Below are positions 18,484-28,000 of a stretch of 64,000 bases of DNA, one piece after another. Where the stretch lies: contig NZ_JACDXW010000002.1 in assembly GCF_020539505.1 (NCBI RefSeq), forward strand, positions 596,670 through 660,669. Reading direction: 5' to 3'. Within the stretch, counting starts at the first letter, position 1; every line of letters starts with the position of its first letter. The position numbers and the translations under genes were made by a program. Under the pieces are notes generated by a model. The model saw only the letters and a program-made list of their open reading frames with translations. It was not told where the DNA came from and did no database searches. Origin of the DNA: Mesopusillimonas faecipullorum. GTDB taxonomy: Bacteria > Pseudomonadota > Gammaproteobacteria > Burkholderiales > Burkholderiaceae_B.

Positions 18484-19644
18484 TTATTTTGCGGCAGCCA
18501 CGACTTTTTGCGCGGCTTCGGCCATGGTGTCGGCGCTGATGATAGGCAGGCCCGACTCGGCCAGCATCTTCTTGCCCAGTTCTTCGTTGGTGCCCTTCAT
18601 ACGCACCACCAGAGGCACGCTGAGGTTCACGGCCTTGCATGCAGCGATCACGCCTTCGGCAATGATGTCGCAGCGCATGATGCCACCGAAGATGTTGACC
18701 AAAATGGCCTGCACACCGTCGTTCTTGAGCATGATCTTGAAGGCTTCAGTAACCTTCTCGGCAGTGGCGCCACCGCCAACGTCCAGGAAGTTGGCTGGCT
18801 CGCCGCCGAACAACTTGATGGTGTCCATGGTGGCCATTGCCAAACCGGCACCGTTGACCAAGCAGCCGATGTTGCCGTCCAGCTGAATGTAAGCCAGATC
18901 GAACTTGCTGGCTTCGACTTCGGCAGGGTCTTCTTCGTCCAGATCGCGGAACTCAACGATCTCGGGGTGACGATAAAGCGCGTTCGAGTCGAAGTTGAAC
19001 TTGGCGTCCAGGGCAATCACGTTGCCCTTGCTATCACGGTTCAGCGGGTTGATTTCGACCAGCGAGGCGTCGGTTTCCATGTAGCACTGATAGAGCTTTT
19101 GGAAAATATCAACGGCTTGCTCGGTGGAGTCAGCAGGCATGCCGATAGCATTGGCAACCTTGGTAGCTTGCTCTTTCGAGAAACCGGTCAGCGGATCAAT
19201 GTATTCGGTGATGATCTTTTCAGGCGTGGAAGCAGCAACTTCTTCGATGTCCATGCCGCCTTCGCTGGAAGCGATGAAGGCGATTTTCTGCGTGGCGCGG
19301 TCGGTAACCACGGACACGTAGTATTCCTTCTGAATGTCGGCTCCGTCTTCGATATACAGACGACGCACTTTCTGGCCTTCGGGGCCGGTTTGGTGCGTGA
19401 CAAGCTGCATGCCGAGGATCTCGCCGGACAGCTTGCGTACTTCGTCCAGCGAGCGAGCGAGTTTGACGCCGCCGCCTTTACCACGGCCGCCCGCGTGAAT
19501 CTGGGCCTTGACGACCCAGACCGGGCCGCCTAGCTTTTCAGCTGCAGCCACGGCTTCGTCGACCGAGAATGCGGGAATACCGCGCGGCACTGCTACGCCA
19601 AACTTCTTCAGCAGCTCCTTGCCTTGATATTCATGAATTTTCAT
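18484..19644 (-). CDS. sucC: Succinyl-CoA ligase beta subunit
   Basis: The product has 386 residues. An ATP-grasp domain opens with [17 protein letters not shown] and includes [18 protein letters not shown]. The C-terminal domain has [15 protein letters not shown]. It is the nucleotide-binding partner of SucD and the first gene of the sucCD operon. Length and ends match the family. Confidence 0.97.
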   Translation of the reverse strand: MKIHEYQGKELLKKFGVAVPRGIPAFSVDEAVAAAEKLGGPVWVVKAQIHAGGRGKGGGVKLARSLDEVRKLSGEILGMQLVTHQTGPEGQKVRRLYIEDGADIQKEYYVSVVTDRATQKIAFIASSEGGMDIEEVAASTPEKIITEYIDPLTGFSKEQATKVANAIGMPADSTEQAVDIFQKLYQCYMETDASLVEINPLNRDSKGNVIALDAKFNFDSNALYRHPEIVEFRDLDEEDPAEVEASKFDLAYIQLDGNIGCLVNGAGLAMATMDTIKLFGGEPANFLDVGGGATAEKVTEAFKIMLKNDGVQAILVNIFGGIMRCDIIAEGVIAACKAVNLSVPLVVRMKGTNEELGKKMLAESGLPIISADTMAEAAQKVVAAAK

Positions 19645-19704
19645 TTGTTACCTGTCTGAACGTGAGATGAAGAGAAACGAAACGACTCTGGTTGCCCGCC
19701 TTCG

Positions 19705-20301
19705 TCAGCCGTCTTTCGCCGGCTTGGCACCCGCAGGGCTTGAAGCCTGCGGGCGATACCACAAAGGATAGAATTTGGCCACGGCAGGCGCATCCAAGCT
19801 AAGCGCATGACAGCCCTCAAGCTCGAAGGGCCGCCGCTCGGGAGATTCGGGAGATCGCTTGGCTTTGCGCCGTTTGCCCGCAGTGGACTGTACCGCTACC
19901 GTCGGCAACACATAGGACAACTCGGACAAATGCGTACAGCCTTGGGTACGACCGAATTTTTCCTTGACGGCCTGCCTGAAACCCTTGAGCAGATTCATGC
20001 CCACGAGCCCTGCATAATCGGGCGCAATACAGGCGCACCATTGCCCATAAGGCGCGGCATCGTATGCCGCCTGAGCAGCGGTAATGGTGAACGCATCGTC
20101 TATGGTGACCCGCAGATGCATGTGGTGCACCGGCCGCCCTGCCCTATGAATTTCTCCGCTGGACCGGGGGAAATCATAGCCTTTGACATCCATCATCTCG
20201 GCGTCGAGATCTGTCAAACCGTCTGGACGAGCATAGGCATGCACACGAAAGGTTCTCGTGTGCAGGTGTTCGCGCTCTAGGTCGGAGTCTGGCAAGGGCA
20301 T
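19705..20301 (-). CDS. DUF2889 family protein
   Basis: The ATG at 20301 gives 198 residues. The pattern HTRTFRVHAYARPDGLTDLD, DVKGYDF and HHMHLRVTIDD matches the DUF2889 family, whose role is unknown. The C-terminal third adds a basic stretch (GKRRKAKRSPE) and an FELEGCHAL motif. It lies 60 bases upstream of sucC on the same strand. Confidence 0.75.
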   Translation of the reverse strand: MPLPDSDLEREHLHTRTFRVHAYARPDGLTDLDAEMMDVKGYDFPRSSGEIHRAGRPVHHMHLRVTIDDAFTITAAQAAYDAAPYGQWCACIAPDYAGLVGMNLLKGFRQAVKEKFGRTQGCTHLSELSYVLPTVAVQSTAGKRRKAKRSPESPERRPFELEGCHALSLDAPAVAKFYPLWYRPQASSPAGAKPAKDG

Positions 20302-20396
20302 GGAAAAGCTACGCAAGCAAGCCGCGCTGCAAGTCAAAACCTTAAGAGTATAGCGCAGCGCAGCACAGCTTTTTAGCCTTATTCAGTCATTAGCCC

Positions 20397-22694
20397 TTAA
20401 GTCGCCTGCCGCAAGCTTGCCGCAGCTTCGACCATAGCCTTCAATGCGGCTTGGGTTTCCGGCCATGCCCGAGTCTTCAAACCGCAATCGGGGTTTACCC
20501 ATAAGCGCTCGGCAGGCAGGCGCTGCGCGGCTTTGCGCATCAGCCCCACCATCCATTCAACGTCGGGCACATTGGGCGAATGGATATCGTAGACGCCCGG
20601 GCCGATGTCGTTAGGGTAGTGGAAATCCTCGAATGCGCTCAGCAACTCCATATTGGAGCGCGAAGTTTCGATGGTGATCACATCGGCATCCATGGCGGCA
20701 ATGGCTTCCATGATGTCGTTGAATTCCGAATAACACATATGGGTGTGGATCTGCGTGTCATCGCGCACGCCCGAAGTGCTCAAGCGGAAGCAATCCACCG
20801 CCCAATCCAGATAAGCCTTCCAGTCGGCACGGCGCAAAGGCAAGCCTTCACGGATGGCGGGCTCGTCAATCTGGATAACACTGATACCGGCGGCTTCCAG
20901 ATCGTTGACCTCGTCGCGCAGGGCCAGCGCCAGCTGTCGGCAAGTGGTTTCACGCGGCTGATCGTCACGCACAAAGGACCATTGCAGCATGGTCACCGGG
21001 CCGGTCAACATGCCCTTGACCGGCTTGGCAGTCAACGACTGAGCATAAGCAGACCAACCTACCGTCATGGCCACAGGACGCAGCACATCACCAAAAATCA
21101 AAGGCGGTTTGACACAGCGCGACCCATAGCTTTGCACCCAACCGTTCTGAGTAAAGGCATAGCCTGCCAGTAATTCTCCAAAGTATTCCACCATGTCATT
21201 ACGCTCGGCTTCTCCATGCACAAGCACGTCCAAACCGATGTCTTCCTGGAAACGCACCACCTGCTCGATTTCCGCCCGCATGGCTTTCTCGTAGGCGGCA
21301 TCCGGCAGACTACCTTGGCGCCAGTCGCGCCGCGCCTTGCGGATATCACTTGTTTGCGGGAAGGAGCCTATGGTTGTCGTCGGATAAGCAGGCAGTTTCA
21401 GCTTGGCCTGCTGGCTTGCAATGCGTTGGGTGAAGGGAGGGCGGTCCAGCGAGATCGACTCTGCTTCTAACAGGCGCTGGCGCACCTCTTCGCGATGGAT
21501 GCGTGCCGAAACACGACGCCCTTGGACAGCGGCCCTTTGCTGCGCCAGAAACTGACGCGTTTGCTCGTCATCCTTTCCACCTAACCAGAGGGCCAGCCAG
21601 CGCAACTCATCTAGTTTCTGCGTGGCAAAAGACAGCCAACCGCGTAACTCGGCATCCAGCTCGGTCTCAAAGGACAAGTCCACTGGCACATGCAGCAGCG
21701 AGCACGATGGCGCCAGCCACAGGCGTTCGCCCAACTGCTTATGCAGCGACTGCAAGCGCTCGTGAGCCGCATCCAGATCGGTGCGCCAAACGTTACGACC
21801 ATCGATTAAGCCTACAGACAGTATCTGGTCGGCACGCAAGGCATCAGCCACAGGCGCCAACTGCTGCGGCGCACGTACACCATCTATGTGCACACCATGT
21901 ATAGGCAACTGGCCCAGCAGCACGGCATGCTCCTGAACACTGCCGAAGTAGGTGGCCAACAAAATGTGCAGGCCCGAATCTGCCAGCACTTGGCTGGATT
22001 GCTTCAAAGCGCTCAGCCAAGCGTCGGGCATATCCAACACCAACACAGGCTCATCAATCTGCACCCATTCCACGCCCAGCGCCTTCAGGCGCTCTAGCAC
22101 CTGAGCATAGACCGGCAGCAGACGCTCTAGCAACGCCAGCTTGCGTACATCGCCGGCACCCTCGGTGTAAGCGTCGCCCTTGCTCAGCCACAACCAAGTC
22201 AATGGTCCGGGAATGACCGGCTTAACGCTCAAACCCTGGGCCTGCGCCTCTTTAACTTGCTCGAATAGACTTTCGCGCGCCAGCCGGAACTGCTGCTCAG
22301 GCGTGATTTCTGGAACGATGTAGTGGTAGTTGGTATCGAACCACTTGGTCATCTCGCAAGCCGCTGCGGGGGTGCCGCTTGGCGCTCTGCCACGGGCCAT
22401 ACGAAACAAAGTATCCAAGGAAACAGGAAGGCTGGCAGATTGGCCAAAGCGCGCTGGCACGACGCCCAGCGTAGTCGTCCACTCCAAAATCTGATCATAC
22501 CAAGCAAAATCGCCTACTGGTATCAAGTCTATTCCAGCTTGTTGTTGAATCTGCCAATGCCGCTGACGCAAATCATGTCCTAGCTGCTCCAGCTCGGTCG
22601 CCTGAATATCTCCCGCCCAATATGCCTCCAGCGCCTTTTTCAGCTCGCGCTGTGCGCCAATTCGGGGGAAGCCCAAGCTGTGAGTCGTTACCAT
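20397..22694 (-). CDS. metE: Cobalamin-independent methionine synthase
   Basis: I choose the ATG at 22694, with TTGAGG nine bases upstream; ATGs at 22700 and 22703 have no usable spacing. The product has 765 residues. The N-terminal half begins [19 protein letters not shown]. The C-terminal half holds the zinc ligands in [12 protein letters not shown] (His, Cys) and NPDCGLKTR (Cys) and a Glu in [18 protein letters not shown]. It transfers methyl from methyl-tetrahydropteroyl-triglutamate to homocysteine. A divergent metR lies 160 bases away. Confidence 0.96.
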   Translation of the reverse strand: MVTTHSLGFPRIGAQRELKKALEAYWAGDIQATELEQLGHDLRQRHWQIQQQAGIDLIPVGDFAWYDQILEWTTTLGVVPARFGQSASLPVSLDTLFRMARGRAPSGTPAAACEMTKWFDTNYHYIVPEITPEQQFRLARESLFEQVKEAQAQGLSVKPVIPGPLTWLWLSKGDAYTEGAGDVRKLALLERLLPVYAQVLERLKALGVEWVQIDEPVLVLDMPDAWLSALKQSSQVLADSGLHILLATYFGSVQEHAVLLGQLPIHGVHIDGVRAPQQLAPVADALRADQILSVGLIDGRNVWRTDLDAAHERLQSLHKQLGERLWLAPSCSLLHVPVDLSFETELDAELRGWLSFATQKLDELRWLALWLGGKDDEQTRQFLAQQRAAVQGRRVSARIHREEVRQRLLEAESISLDRPPFTQRIASQQAKLKLPAYPTTTIGSFPQTSDIRKARRDWRQGSLPDAAYEKAMRAEIEQVVRFQEDIGLDVLVHGEAERNDMVEYFGELLAGYAFTQNGWVQSYGSRCVKPPLIFGDVLRPVAMTVGWSAYAQSLTAKPVKGMLTGPVTMLQWSFVRDDQPRETTCRQLALALRDEVNDLEAAGISVIQIDEPAIREGLPLRRADWKAYLDWAVDCFRLSTSGVRDDTQIHTHMCYSEFNDIMEAIAAMDADVITIETSRSNMELLSAFEDFHYPNDIGPGVYDIHSPNVPDVEWMVGLMRKAAQRLPAERLWVNPDCGLKTRAWPETQAALKAMVEAAASLRQAT

Positions 22695-22781
22695 TTCCAT
22701 CATCCTCAAGTCAAAAATTGTTGATGAAATGGAGTATGGGCCAAACATTAAATGAATCAAAATCAAATACAACAAGCTTTA

Positions 22782-22798
22782 TATGAGACTTACTCATA
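22782..22798. promoter_or_regulatory. Probable MetR operator between metE and metR
   Basis: TATGAG-ACTTA-CTCATA is a perfect palindrome with 6-base arms and 5-base spacer. The inner part, TGAG-N5-CTCA, has the geometry of the known MetR site TGAA-N5-TTCA. It lies 88 bases from metE and 57 from metR in their shared promoter region. Confidence 0.55.
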
Positions 22799-22854
22799 CA
22801 ATATAGATGGATTTAGTTTTCTGCTCGTCAAAGATTTGTATAGAGGCAAGCTCC

Positions 22855-23781
22855 ATGCTGGAAATCCGACACCTGGAAACGATTGCGGCTCTGCAAGAAG
22901 CCGGCAGTCTGCAAGAAGCCGCAGAGCGTCTGCATGTGACGCAGTCCGCGCTATCGCATCAAATACGCGACTTAGAGGTGCGCTTGAAAACACCGCTGCT
23001 GAACCGGCGCACCCGCCCGGCGCGACTCACAACAGCAGGCCTGCGCGTCTTGGCGCTGGCTGAAGAAGTCCTTCCCCGAGTACGAGCCACTGAACGAGAA
23101 CTGCAAAAGCTGGCTGCCGGTCGCACCGGGCGCCTGCACTTGGCCATCGAGTGCCACTCTTGCTTTCAGTGGCTGATGCCTGCGTTAGACGCCTTCCGGC
23201 GCGACTGGCCAGAGGTGGCACTAGACCTTTCGGCAGCTTTTTCATTCGCTCCCCTACCCGCACTGGTACGCGGCGACCTGGACGTGGTCGTTACCTCGGA
23301 CCCACAGCCCCTGGAGGCCATCAGTTACTTACCGTTGTTTCGTTACGAACTGGTGTTGGCGGTAGCCAAAACCAGCCCGTTGGCAGACTTAAGTTACGTA
23401 GAAGCCGCACACTTGGCTGATCAAGTGTTGATTACCTATCCTGTGGATCGCCATCGCATGGATATCTTCACGGCATTTCTGGACCCGGCTGACGTGGAGC
23501 CGGTCGCGGTGCGAAAAGCCGAACTGACCCCGATTATTGCGCAGCTGGTAGCCAGCCAACGCGGGGTAGCCGCCCTACCAAACTGGGCCCTGACCGAATA
23601 TATGCACCAAGGTTGGTTGCACAAATGCCGCTTGGGAATCAATGGTGTGTGGCGCACTTTGTACGCAGCTGTGCGTAGCGAAGACGCTGACGCCGACTAC
23701 CTGCAGGCATTCATGCAAACCGCCCGCAAAGTGTGCTTCAAGACCTTAAGCGGCATCAAGGTGGCAGATTCAGCGCCTTGA
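22855..23781 (+). CDS. metR: LysR-type activator MetR
   Basis: The ATG at 22855 has AGAGG nine bases upstream. The product has 308 residues with a LysR helix-turn-helix at about 18-37 (EAAERLHVTQSALSHQIRDLE) and a substrate-binding domain that includes LHLAIECHSCFQWLMPAL, a MetR-typical segment. MetR uses homocysteine as coactivator to turn on metE. Divergence from metE supports the call. Confidence 0.93.
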   Translation: MLEIRHLETIAALQEAGSLQEAAERLHVTQSALSHQIRDLEVRLKTPLLNRRTRPARLTTAGLRVLALAEEVLPRVRATERELQKLAAGRTGRLHLAIECHSCFQWLMPALDAFRRDWPEVALDLSAAFSFAPLPALVRGDLDVVVTSDPQPLEAISYLPLFRYELVLAVAKTSPLADLSYVEAAHLADQVLITYPVDRHRMDIFTAFLDPADVEPVAVRKAELTPIIAQLVASQRGVAALPNWALTEYMHQGWLHKCRLGINGVWRTLYAAVRSEDADADYLQAFMQTARKVCFKTLSGIKVADSAP

Positions 23782-23794
23782 AACCCAAGCCACG

Positions 23795-24337
23795 CTATTC
23801 CTGAGTTTGGCTATGCTCGGAGAGTACCCGCCGAAAGGTTTCATTGGAAAAGCCCCGGGAAGCCATGAAACGAGCCTGTTTGGCGTACGACTTGGCGTCT
23901 TCGGGAGCCTGGGCGAATTTTTTCTGCCAAGCCTCTTGGGCACGCTCAAACTCGGTATCACGAAGTTGGTCGCGGATGACTTCCAGGTCGGCGGCTTCGA
24001 GACCATGCTGGCGAAGCTCTTGCATTACCAACGCAGTACCCCGCCCCACCCCACGTCGATGTGCCATTCCCTGCGCAAAACGCTGATTTGAGAGCCAGTT
24101 TTCGCGCTCTAGCTCGTCGAGCAGCGCTTGCAGCACCTCGGGTTCGTCGGGCGGCACATGGGGCGCCAATTTACGTGCAAGCTCTTGGCGGGAGTGTTCG
24201 CGCCTAGCAAGATAATTGACAGCCCTGGCCTTGAGTGAAATACCCGTGGGCGCCCGCTGTTTGCCCGGCGTGCCCGCATCATCGGGCGACGCCAGGGTTT
24301 CAAAGTCGTCGGGGGGGAAAGCCTTATTCCGCGTCAT
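23795..24337 (-). CDS. recX: RecX regulatory protein
   Basis: The product has 180 residues with three-helix RecX repeats ([41 protein letters not shown]). It overlaps the recA stop by 14 bases. RecX blocks RecA filament extension. Confidence 0.93.
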   Translation of the reverse strand: MTRNKAFPPDDFETLASPDDAGTPGKQRAPTGISLKARAVNYLARREHSRQELARKLAPHVPPDEPEVLQALLDELERENWLSNQRFAQGMAHRRGVGRGTALVMQELRQHGLEAADLEVIRDQLRDTEFERAQEAWQKKFAQAPEDAKSYAKQARFMASRGFSNETFRRVLSEHSQTQE

Positions 24338-25406
24338 CCGGACCGGCGTTCTCTAGATCGTCGCCAGGCTCGCGGGCAGCATCGGGCATACCTACCACGC
24401 CCAAGTGCTCACGCACCTTGTTCTCGATCTCGCGTGCCATCTCTGGGTGCTCTTTCAGGTATTCGCGGGCATTGTCTTTGCCTTGCCCTATACGCTGCCC
24501 TGAATAGCTGTACCAAGCCCCTGACTTATCTACGATGCCAGCTTGAGCACCAAGATCGAGGATTTCGCCTTCACGCGAAATACCTGCGCCGTAGAGGATG
24601 TCGAATTCGGCCTGTTTGAAAGGCGGAGCCACCTTGTTCTTGACAACCTTAACCCGGGTTTCGTTACCAACGATTTCATCGCCCTTTTTGATATTGCCGA
24701 TACGGCGGATATCGAGGCGCACAGAAGAGTAAAACTTGAGTGCATTGCCCCCTGTGGTGGTTTCAGGATTGCCGAACATAACGCCGATCTTCATGCGGAT
24801 CTGGTTGATGAAGATGACCATGCAATTGGCACGCTTGATGTTTGCCGTAAGCTTACGCAGTGCCTGGCTCATGAGGCGAGCCTGAAGGCCAGGCAGGGAA
24901 TCACCCATGTCGCCTTCGATTTCAGCCTTGGGCACCAGCGCAGCCACGGAGTCGATGACAATGAGATCTACCGAGCCCGAGCGCACCAGAGCATCGGTGA
25001 TTTCGAGGGCTTGCTCGCCGGTGTCAGGCTGAGAGATCAGCAGGTCGGTAAGTTTGACCCCCAGGCTGGAGGCATATTGGACGTCGAGCGCATGTTCGGC
25101 ATCGATAAAGGCACAAGTACCCCCTACCTTTTGCATTTCTGCAATCACTTGCAGCGTCAGTGTGGTCTTGCCCGAAGATTCAGGGCCGTAGATTTCGATG
25201 ACACGACCACGCGGCAAGCCCCCGACGCCCAAAGCGATGTCCAAACCCAGCGACCCGGTGGAGACAACTTTGATGTCGTGCTCTACCTGGTTGTCGCCGT
25301 AGCGCATGATGGACCCTTTACCGAACTGTTTGTCGATTTGCGACAACGCTGCGGCCAATGCCTTAGCACGTTCGGCGGCGTTAGCCTTGCTTTGCTTGTC
25401 ATCCAT
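24324..25406 (-). CDS. recA: Recombinase RecA
   Basis: The ATG at 25406 (AAAGG site upstream) gives 360 residues. Visible are [11 protein letters not shown], Walker [30 protein letters not shown] with loop L1, and loop L2 around [28 protein letters not shown]. It drives homologous recombination and LexA self-cleavage. An SOS box overlaps its promoter. Confidence 0.98.
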   Translation of the reverse strand: MDDKQSKANAAERAKALAAALSQIDKQFGKGSIMRYGDNQVEHDIKVVSTGSLGLDIALGVGGLPRGRVIEIYGPESSGKTTLTLQVIAEMQKVGGTCAFIDAEHALDVQYASSLGVKLTDLLISQPDTGEQALEITDALVRSGSVDLIVIDSVAALVPKAEIEGDMGDSLPGLQARLMSQALRKLTANIKRANCMVIFINQIRMKIGVMFGNPETTTGGNALKFYSSVRLDIRRIGNIKKGDEIVGNETRVKVVKNKVAPPFKQAEFDILYGAGISREGEILDLGAQAGIVDKSGAWYSYSGQRIGQGKDNAREYLKEHPEMAREIENKVREHLGVVGMPDAAREPGDDLENAGPDDAE

Positions 25407-25493
25407 GAGCAATACCTTTTAGAAAGTGTATGGAACTGGCCAAGTTGCTTTTTACTAGGGCCAGCCAATTCTGTGATGGCGATTATGCACTAA

Positions 25494-25515
25494 ATTATAC
25501 TGGATAAATACACAG
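25494..25515 (-). promoter_or_regulatory. recA promoter with LexA (SOS) box
   Basis: CTGG-N8-ACAG at 25500-25515 differs from the CTGT-N8-ACAG consensus at one base. Directly downstream for recA, the minus strand reads TATAAT (25499-25494), so LexA would cover the spacer. The site is 94 bases upstream of the recA start. Confidence 0.75.
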
Positions 25516-25659
25516 ATAAGCTGAAGTGCGACATTCGCATCACGCTATACCCAAACATGCCTCAATAAGCTTTCAGGCATCTGTCAGCAGGTGGCGCTTA
25601 GAATCGCTTAATAGCACCCGCGCTCTTACGCCGTCTTCCCTGATCTGGCGAGAGCGCAG

Positions 25660-25754
25660 GCAAGGCTATCACACTGGCGCAACGCGCCCCGCGAACTGTA
25701 GTATGCGTAAGCCAGTGTGCTCACGACCCGATGCCCCGGCATCGGGTTTTTTTT
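25660..25754 (+). ncRNA. Candidate structured small RNA or attenuator between recA and rdgC
   Basis: A perfect 9-base stem (CACACTGGC 25670-25678 with GCCAGTGTG 25711-25719) closes a 32-base GC-rich loop. Seven bases later comes a strong terminator (25727-25754). No protein-coding frame on the plus strand ends here to need a terminator. The RNA start is unknown; 25516-25660 could belong to it. It could be a free RNA or the leader of rdgC, whose start is 156 bases further on. Confidence 0.35.
25727..25754 (+). terminator. Rho-independent terminator
   Basis: CCCGATGC / GCATCGGG form an 8-base stem with a 4-base loop, followed by eight T. It points right, ahead of rdgC. Confidence 0.85.
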
Positions 25755-25910
25755 GCCTGGCCGCCTCTAGCTAAAAAGACATCGCCTCGGGGGCCGTCAA
25801 ACCGGCAAACACCAACACAGCGTGGCCGGCGGTTTTTGTCACATGGTTTAAGCGCACAGGCACGTTACACTGATAGCCTTACCGTTTCTCAACACGTCCT
25901 CTCATCGCTC

Positions 25911-26810
25911 ATGTGGTTCAAGAATCTCAAGCTGTTTCGTCTCGCGCCTGAATGGCAACCCTCACTCGAAGCTTTCGAATCCGCCCTGGAAAAACACCCC
26001 TTCCAACCCGCTGGCCGGCAAAGCATGCAAAGCCTGGGCTGGGTTTCGCCCACCGAAGACGGCACGCTTGCTTACGTGCAAGAAGGTCAACGCCTAATTT
26101 CACTGCGCACCGAAAAAAAACTGCTGCCTTCCACCGTCATTAATCAGGTGGCTCGCGAAAAAGCTCAGGAAATCGAAGCGCAGCAAGGCTATAAGCCGGG
26201 TCGCAAGCAGATGAAGGAAATCAAGGAGCAAGTCGCCGACGAGTTGCTACCGCGTGCTTTCAGCCTTTGTCGCGACACCCGTGTGTGGTTCGACATGCGC
26301 AATCACTGGCTGGTCATTGACGCCGCCTCGGCTGCAAAAAGCGACGAAGTCTTGGGTCTATTGGCCAAAACCATGGACCCATTCCCCATTTTGCCCTTGG
26401 CAACACAGATGGCACCGTCTACGGCCATGACCGACTGGGTGCTATCAGAGGCCCCGCCCGCCGGATTTACCGTAGACCAAGAGGCCGAACTACGCTCATC
26501 TGGCGAAAGCCGTGCTGCTGTGCGGTATGTACGCCAAAGCCTAGACCCTGAAGAAATTCAGCGTCATGTGCAAGCAGGCAAACAATGCACTCGTTTGGCC
26601 CTCACTTGGGCAGACAAGGTGTCGTTCGTGATGACAGATACCTTAGACATCAAGCGGGTAGCCCCCTTAGATGTCTTGCAAGAGAACGCGCCACCCGCCG
26701 CCCCCGATGCCCGAGAGCAGTTTGACGCTGACTTCACTTTAATGACGGGCGAACTGTCTAAGCTCTTGGATAATATGGTTACCGCACTGGGCGGTTTTCA
26801 CAAGCTATAA
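25911..26810 (+). CDS. rdgC: Recombination-associated protein RdgC
   Basis: The ATG at 25911 gives 299 residues, the usual length. The start MWFKNLKLFRL and the internal PAGRQSMQSLGWVSP, RQMKEIKEQVADELLPRAF match the family. RdgC forms a ring on DNA and limits RecA loading. The longer open frame upstream lacks any family match. Confidence 0.94.
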   Translation: MWFKNLKLFRLAPEWQPSLEAFESALEKHPFQPAGRQSMQSLGWVSPTEDGTLAYVQEGQRLISLRTEKKLLPSTVINQVAREKAQEIEAQQGYKPGRKQMKEIKEQVADELLPRAFSLCRDTRVWFDMRNHWLVIDAASAAKSDEVLGLLAKTMDPFPILPLATQMAPSTAMTDWVLSEAPPAGFTVDQEAELRSSGESRAAVRYVRQSLDPEEIQRHVQAGKQCTRLALTWADKVSFVMTDTLDIKRVAPLDVLQENAPPAAPDAREQFDADFTLMTGELSKLLDNMVTALGGFHKL

Positions 26811-26826
26811 AGCATATCGCTAGCGC

Positions 26827-27084
26827 TCAGTTCTCTGGGCGCTGGCGTGCCGATTCCATTTGCATGGACTGCACTTTCGTTTCCAGGTCACTGATGCGGG
26901 CCAAAGCGCGTTCCAACAACGCAGCCTGAATGTCGAACTCTTCGCGCGTCACTAGATCCATACGCGAGAAGGCCTGCCCCATAAAAGCTTTAACATTCCG
27001 TTCTATATCAGCCGCAGGGCTTTTAGCAATAAGATCCGAGATATTGCGCTGAACATCGTCCAGCCAAGCCTTGTTGTTAAGCAT
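26827..27084 (-). CDS. ubiK: Ubiquinone biosynthesis accessory factor UbiK
   Basis: The product has 85 residues. An amphipathic N-terminal part (DVQRNISDLIAKSPAADIERNVKA) is followed by a coiled coil (about 48-78, ALLERALARISDLETKVQ). This is the former DUF526/BMFP family, which interacts with the UbiJ complex in ubiquinone synthesis. Confidence 0.85.
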   Translation of the reverse strand: MLNNKAWLDDVQRNISDLIAKSPAADIERNVKAFMGQAFSRMDLVTREEFDIQAALLERALARISDLETKVQSMQMESARQRPEN

Positions 27085-27144
27085 ATCGCCCTCCTGAGAT
27101 AATCAGCTTCCGGCTCTCGAAGAACCGGAAGCCGCCATCATATT

Positions 27145-27567
27145 TTACTTCTGCTCGGCAGTAGGCGCCTGGGCGGCTTGCGTGCCATTGCCAATTGCGC
27201 CCTGAATGGCCTTGTCGGCACTGGCAGCGGCATCGGCAACGGCTTCCCTAGCCTTCTCAGCGGTGCTAGCCGCCATGTCGCCTAGAGACTCACCGTTGGC
27301 ATTCGAAGAGGATTGCTCGGGGGCCGGCGTGGGCGTGGGGGCACTGTCGGGAGCCGGGGCTGCTTCAGGTGCTGGCGTAGGGGTAGCCTCAGGTGCCGGC
27401 GTGGGAGCCGGCGCCATGGCGCCTGGTGCAGGGGCGGGATCCACCATGCCTGAGGGAGCAGGCTCAGTGCCTGGCGCGGAGGCATCATTTTCTTTCGAGC
27501 AAGCGGCCAAGACAGTGGCGGAAGCAGCGACAGCCAGAATGGCGAGATAAGTACGGTTCTTATTCAT
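27145..27567 (-). CDS. Pro/Ala-rich lipoprotein, unknown
   Basis: The product has 140 residues. A lipoprotein signal ends at LAAC (Cys23). The middle (about 35-88) is made of loose Pro-Ala-Pro-Thr/Glu repeats, which suggests an extended stalk. The tail is an Ala-rich helix (AEKAREAVADAAASADKAI). No enzymatic motif is seen. A hairpin with 8-base arms (27106-27113/27125-27132) follows the stop. Confidence 0.7.
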   Translation of the reverse strand: MNKNRTYLAILAVAASATVLAACSKENDASAPGTEPAPSGMVDPAPAPGAMAPAPTPAPEATPTPAPEAAPAPDSAPTPTPAPEQSSSNANGESLGDMAASTAEKAREAVADAAASADKAIQGAIGNGTQAAQAPTAEQK

Positions 27568-28000
27568 GACGTCCTCTCTAAGGGAAAATCACCGCGGACC
27601 CTCTTGAGGGTATGGTTCCGGCGGCGACCAGTTTCAAATAAACCGGCACTGGGCCGACCTCAAGTAAAGTCTAGCAGCGCCTCTACCAGGCACCATTCAA
27701 TCAGTGTAAACCCTAGTTACCGAGAAGGCGAGCGACTTAGCTGCTATTTAGCCGCCGAAACTGCTTGAGCAAGCTCACCCCATGGCCACCTTGTTCGCTG
27801 TCAAAAGCTTGCGTTCAGCCCTGTAACATCACGCTTTCTCAGCTTGCATCCGCCCATTCAGGGTCTGGGCGCGCCGCATTCGGAGTTGGTTCGCAAGCCC
27901 CATCCACACCCTTCTTCCAGCAGCGGACGACACAACACCCTGACACAAATTACCTTTGTGCCTACCGCTTTGGTTACATATTGTTTGAAGAGATAGCCAG
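27568..28000. other. Gap of 433 bases with no supported gene
   Basis: The right part lies downstream of ptsI and the left part holds the promoter of the lipoprotein gene. An open frame on the plus strand from 27765 runs into antisense of ptsI and has no family pattern. I see no tRNA, repeat or clear terminator. Confidence 0.6.

Noticed and set aside
18508..19533. 341-codon plus-strand open frame
   Set aside because: It is the mirror of sucC, a highly biased gene. High GC3 in the real gene opens the antisense frame.
26811..26850. Short inverted repeat between rdgC and ubiK
   Set aside because: AGCGC/GCGCT arms overlap the ubiK coding end and lack a T-run; too weak to call a terminator.
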